Source of the DNA: Chloroflexota bacterium
GTDB lineage: Bacteria; Chloroflexota; Anaerolineae; UBA4142
Direction of reading: 5' to 3'
Length of the DNA stretch: 5,094 nucleotides
Assembly (NCBI GenBank): GCA_016200825.1
Contig: JACQEA010000421.1
Location: forward strand, 1 to 5,094
A program made the translations under genes and the position numbers. Under the pieces are notes generated by a model. The model did not search any database, was not told where the DNA came from, and worked only from the letters and a program-made list of their open reading frames with translations. Positions 2,787 to 5,094 of this stretch are shown in pieces. The first letter of the stretch is position 1, and each line of letters starts with the position of its first letter.

Positions 2787-5094
2787 TGTTTCAATTTCCA
2801 AATCAAAATCGCAAATCCGCGCAACGGGTTCAGCTCGCACAAAGACCGTTGCATCAAGCGTACGGCGCGCTAAGTTTTTTATTTGTGGTCGCACTGTCAG
2901 CCGTGGTTGTGGTCGGCGTGATTCAAGCCGCGCCGGCGGTGACGCAGTACGGCGTTGGCTGGTTCGACAACAGCGGGAAATCCGGCACAGCCTATCAACA
3001 AATCGGAAATGATTCGCCGGTGCAAGGTCCAACCGGTCCGGATCAAATTGGTTTTGAGCGGCAATTGTTCGCGTTGATCAACAAGGCGCGCATTGATAAA
3101 GGACTTGCGCCGTTGCGCTTGAACGAAACCTTGACGCGCGCCGCGCGCACACACAGCAAAGATATGGTGGCGGCGCAAAAGTTAGATGTCACCGATTCGC
3201 TGGGTCGCACGCCGGTTCAACGCGCGGATGATAGCGGCTATCCGCAAGCGGCAGTCGTGATTGAAACCGTCGCGGCGGGATTTGGAAAAGCGGATCAAGT
3301 TCTCTCGGCATTAACGGGCAACGCGAATACATTGGACACTCTGCTCAATGCGGAAGTGAATGAAATTGGAGTTGGTTATGCGTACGGCAAAGATGATCGC
3401 AATTTTCGCCATTACTGGACGGTAGATTTGGGACGCCGCAGTGGTTTAGCGTACACCATCGTCGTGAATACCGGCGCGGAATCTACTACATCGCAACAAG
3501 TGACTCTGCATATTGGCGGCAAAGGTTGGGCGCGACAAATGCAACTTGCCAATTCACCGGATTTCTCCGGGGTGAATTGGGAAAATTATTCCGAAATAAA
3601 AACGTGGAATTTAACCGAAGGCACGGGACCGAAAAAAATCTACGTGAAATTGCGCGGCGCCGGTGATCAAGAAACTTTGGCGATCGGCGAGATCGCGTTG
3701 GTGCCGGCGGCAAAGGGCGCCAAGCCCGGACCGCACGCGAATTATTCGTATCAAGCGCCGCGCCCCGCGAATGTGCGCGTCCTTGCGGGCGATGTGACAA
3801 CCAGCGGCGGCACAACTTCGGGCGGAACCGTCACACTCACCAACGCGCCGTCCGCGAGTTCACTCGCGCCGAGTTATTATCAAACGAGTGAATATATGCT
3901 CGGCAAAGTCGCGGTGGGAATTGTAATGCCACAATGCGACGGGTCAATTGATCGCTGTTCGGAAACGTGGAACAGTTCGACAATGGATCAAGTTTACAAT
4001 CAAGTTCAAGCCGCGATGAATTGGTGGAACACACGCATGGGCGGGCGCGTAACGTTTGTGTACGATCAACGGCGTCAAGCCGCGACCGGTTATGAACCGA
4101 TCAATCATCCGCAATCGGATGAAGGATTATGGATCGGCGACACGTTATCGCGCATGGGATTTTCCGGCACGTCGTACTTTGAGCAAGCGTACGCGTACAC
4201 CAATTGGCTGCGGCAAACCAAACAAACGGATTGGGCGTTCGTTATCTTTGTCGCGAACAGCGTGAACAACGCGAGCGGAACGTTTAGCAACGGTTACTTT
4301 GCGTACTCGTACATTCCGGGTCCGTTTATGGTGACGACGTACGATGACGACGGTTATGGAATTACAAATATGGGCTCGGTGATCGCGCATGAAACCGGTC
4401 ACATCTTTGGCGCGCTCGATCAATATTCCGGCGCGGGGGTCGCGTGTTCCACTGCGAGCGGCTATTTACAAATTCAAAATCAGAACAGTCAATTGAGTTG
4501 TCAATCGAATCAGGACAGCATTATGCGCGGCGGCGTTTCGCCGTACGTGAATAATTTAGTGGACGGGTTCGCGTTAGGGCAGTTGGGTTATCGCGTGAGC
4601 AACGCGAACGGAATTCCGGATCCAGTGAATACAAAACCCGCGATCGTGCTCGGTTCCGTGCCATCGTCGGTGAGTGGAAGCGTCACGGTGAATGGCACCG
4701 CGTTCGATCAACCGTACACACCGCCGACCGGCGATTCGATTACGATCAACAATATCACGAGCGTACAATATCGCGTGGATGGCGGCGCGTGGTTAAATGC
4801 CTCGCCCGCGGATGGCAGCGCGACGTTTGATAAAGTTTCGCAAAATTTCACGTTCACATCTGCGCTCACGAGCGGATCACATACGATTGAAATTCGCGCG
4901 ACGAATCGCGTGAACAATACATCGGATAGCGTTTCATTTTCGGTGAGTTCAACTTCCAGCGGAACAACGACAACGAGCGCGACCGCAACGCCGGTTCCAC
5001 CGACTGCAACTCCGGTTCCTCCGACTGCGACGCGCGTTCCGCCAACCGCCACACCGGTTCCGCCTTCGCCAACGCCGACGCGCGTTCCACCAAC
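2783..5094 (+). CDS. Large exported multidomain protein: CAP domain, Ig-like domains and metzincin-like zinc peptidase (3' end outside window)
   Basis: 770 codons are visible and the frame is still open at the window edge. A basic N-terminus is followed by one hydrophobic segment (about 28-48), a signal peptide or membrane anchor. Residues 90-218 are a CAP/SCP domain (FERQLFALINKAR, then NEIGVGYA, then YWTVDLGR). Its two usual active-pocket His positions appear to be V136 and T183, while the Glu (E161) remains. Residues 221-309 are an Ig/FN3-like domain with the common pattern of a Trp-rich middle and KKIYVKLRGAG. Residues about 370-607 are a zinc peptidase domain: HETGHIFGALD (536-546), ligands H536, H540 and probably D546, catalytic E537, and a SIM Met-turn (M581), as in metzincins with an Asp third ligand. 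C385/C392 and C555/C573 may form disulfides. Residues 617-722 are a second Ig-like domain, followed by a Thr/Pro/Val linker. Substrate and family are not identified. A c-di-GMP riboswitch with terminator precedes the gene. Confidence 0.9.
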   Translation, partial: MMFQFPNQNRKSAQRVQLAQRPLHQAYGALSFLFVVALSAVVVVGVIQAAPAVTQYGVGWFDNSGKSGTAYQQIGNDSPVQGPTGPDQIGFERQLFALINKARIDKGLAPLRLNETLTRAARTHSKDMVAAQKLDVTDSLGRTPVQRADDSGYPQAAVVIETVAAGFGKADQVLSALTGNANTLDTLLNAEVNEIGVGYAYGKDDRNFRHYWTVDLGRRSGLAYTIVVNTGAESTTSQQVTLHIGGKGWARQMQLANSPDFSGVNWENYSEIKTWNLTEGTGPKKIYVKLRGAGDQETLAIGEIALVPAAKGAKPGPHANYSYQAPRPANVRVLAGDVTTSGGTTSGGTVTLTNAPSASSLAPSYYQTSEYMLGKVAVGIVMPQCDGSIDRCSETWNSSTMDQVYNQVQAAMNWWNTRMGGRVTFVYDQRRQAATGYEPINHPQSDEGLWIGDTLSRMGFSGTSYFEQAYAYTNWLRQTKQTDWAFVIFVANSVNNASGTFSNGYFAYSYIPGPFMVTTYDDDGYGITNMGSVIAHETGHIFGALDQYSGAGVACSTASGYLQIQNQNSQLSCQSNQDSIMRGGVSPYVNNLVDGFALGQLGYRVSNANGIPDPVNTKPAIVLGSVPSSVSGSVTVNGTAFDQPYTPPTGDSITINNITSVQYRVDGGAWLNASPADGSATFDKVSQNFTFTSALTSGSHTIEIRATNRVNNTSDSVSFSVSSTSSGTTTTSATATPVPPTATPVPPTATRVPPTATPVPPSPTPTRVPP
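4982..5094 (+). repeat. 21-bp tandem repeat encoding a Pro/Thr-rich heptad linker
   Basis: Residues 734-761 of the peptidase are four heptads: TATPVPP, TATPVPP, TATRVPP, TATPVPP. A variant, SPTPTRVPP, follows to the window edge. The codons vary between units (CCA, CCT and CCG for Pro), so the protein repeat is under selection or is old. Such low-complexity stalks usually separate extracellular domains or hold them away from the envelope, so another domain probably follows outside the window. Confidence 0.85.

Noticed and set aside
2646..3032. 128-codon minus-strand frame spanning the riboswitch terminator and the peptidase start
   Set aside because: It runs antisense through an RNA structure and a coding start, and it has no ribosome binding site or recognisable motif.
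3486..3815. 109-codon minus-strand frame
   Set aside because: It lies entirely opposite the Ig/FN3-like part of the peptidase and has an Arg-rich, domain-free composition.
4708..5052. Minus-strand frame with a repeated VAVGGTG-type start
   Set aside because: It is the complement of the Pro/Thr heptad repeat and Ig-like domain of the exported peptidase; its repeats are only a shadow.
4982..5094. Possible CRISPR or DNA-level repeat array at the right edge
   Set aside because: The units are contiguous 21-bp steps in the reading frame with no spacers and varied synonymous codons, so this is a protein linker.

Overview
The window looks like a piece of a bacterial chromosome, most likely from a Chloroflexota (Anaerolineae-like) organism. 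That assignment is an inference. It rests on the Thr/Pro/Val-rich heptad linker (TATPVPP units) in the last gene, a heptanucleotide tandem repeat between genes, the many CGCG-rich words, and the general style of the proteins. There is no rRNA, tRNA, transposase or CRISPR array, so a specific taxon cannot be fixed.

Layout. (1) 1-251, plus strand: the C-terminal end of a class I SAM-dependent methyltransferase, whose last codons run into a 7-bp tandem repeat (220-268). (2) 273-1115, minus strand: a complete tRNA (adenine-58-N1)-methyltransferase, trmI, convergent with the first gene. It has a good sigma70-type promoter placed so that its mRNA should be nearly leaderless. (3) 1116-1295: a divergent control region with the trmI promoter, an inverted repeat, and a strong promoter (TTGACT-17 bp-TATACT) for the next gene. 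(4) 1296-2453, plus strand: a six-helix membrane protein ending in a GGDEF domain. Its signature is degenerate (GVDEI), but its RxxD inhibitory-site motif is intact. (5) 2454-2782: a 329-bp gap without a solid gene. It holds a c-di-GMP-I (GEMM) riboswitch aptamer (about 2567-2655) followed by a strong intrinsic terminator (2678-2716). (6) 2783 to the window end, plus strand: a large, probably exported protein that is still open at 5094. It carries an N-terminal membrane segment, a degenerate CAP/SCP domain, an Ig/FN3-like domain, a metzincin-like zinc peptidase domain (HETGHIFGALD plus a SIM Met-turn), a second Ig-like domain and a Pro/Thr-rich heptad linker.

How they may work together. The right half reads as a c-di-GMP circuit: a membrane protein that may bind c-di-GMP at its I-site rather than make it, followed by an RNA sensor of the same messenger controlling an exported zinc peptidase. 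The RNA has mutually exclusive pairings. The strand 2649-2657 can pair with 2685-2693 and break the terminator, but in the ligand-bound aptamer it is used in the closing helices. This predicts an OFF switch: high c-di-GMP gives termination and no peptidase. The same logic is known for the secreted protease Zmp1/PPEP-1 of Clostridioides difficile. I see no terminator between the GGDEF gene and the riboswitch, so the two genes may share read-through transcription. The left half (the two methyltransferases) has no visible link to this circuit.
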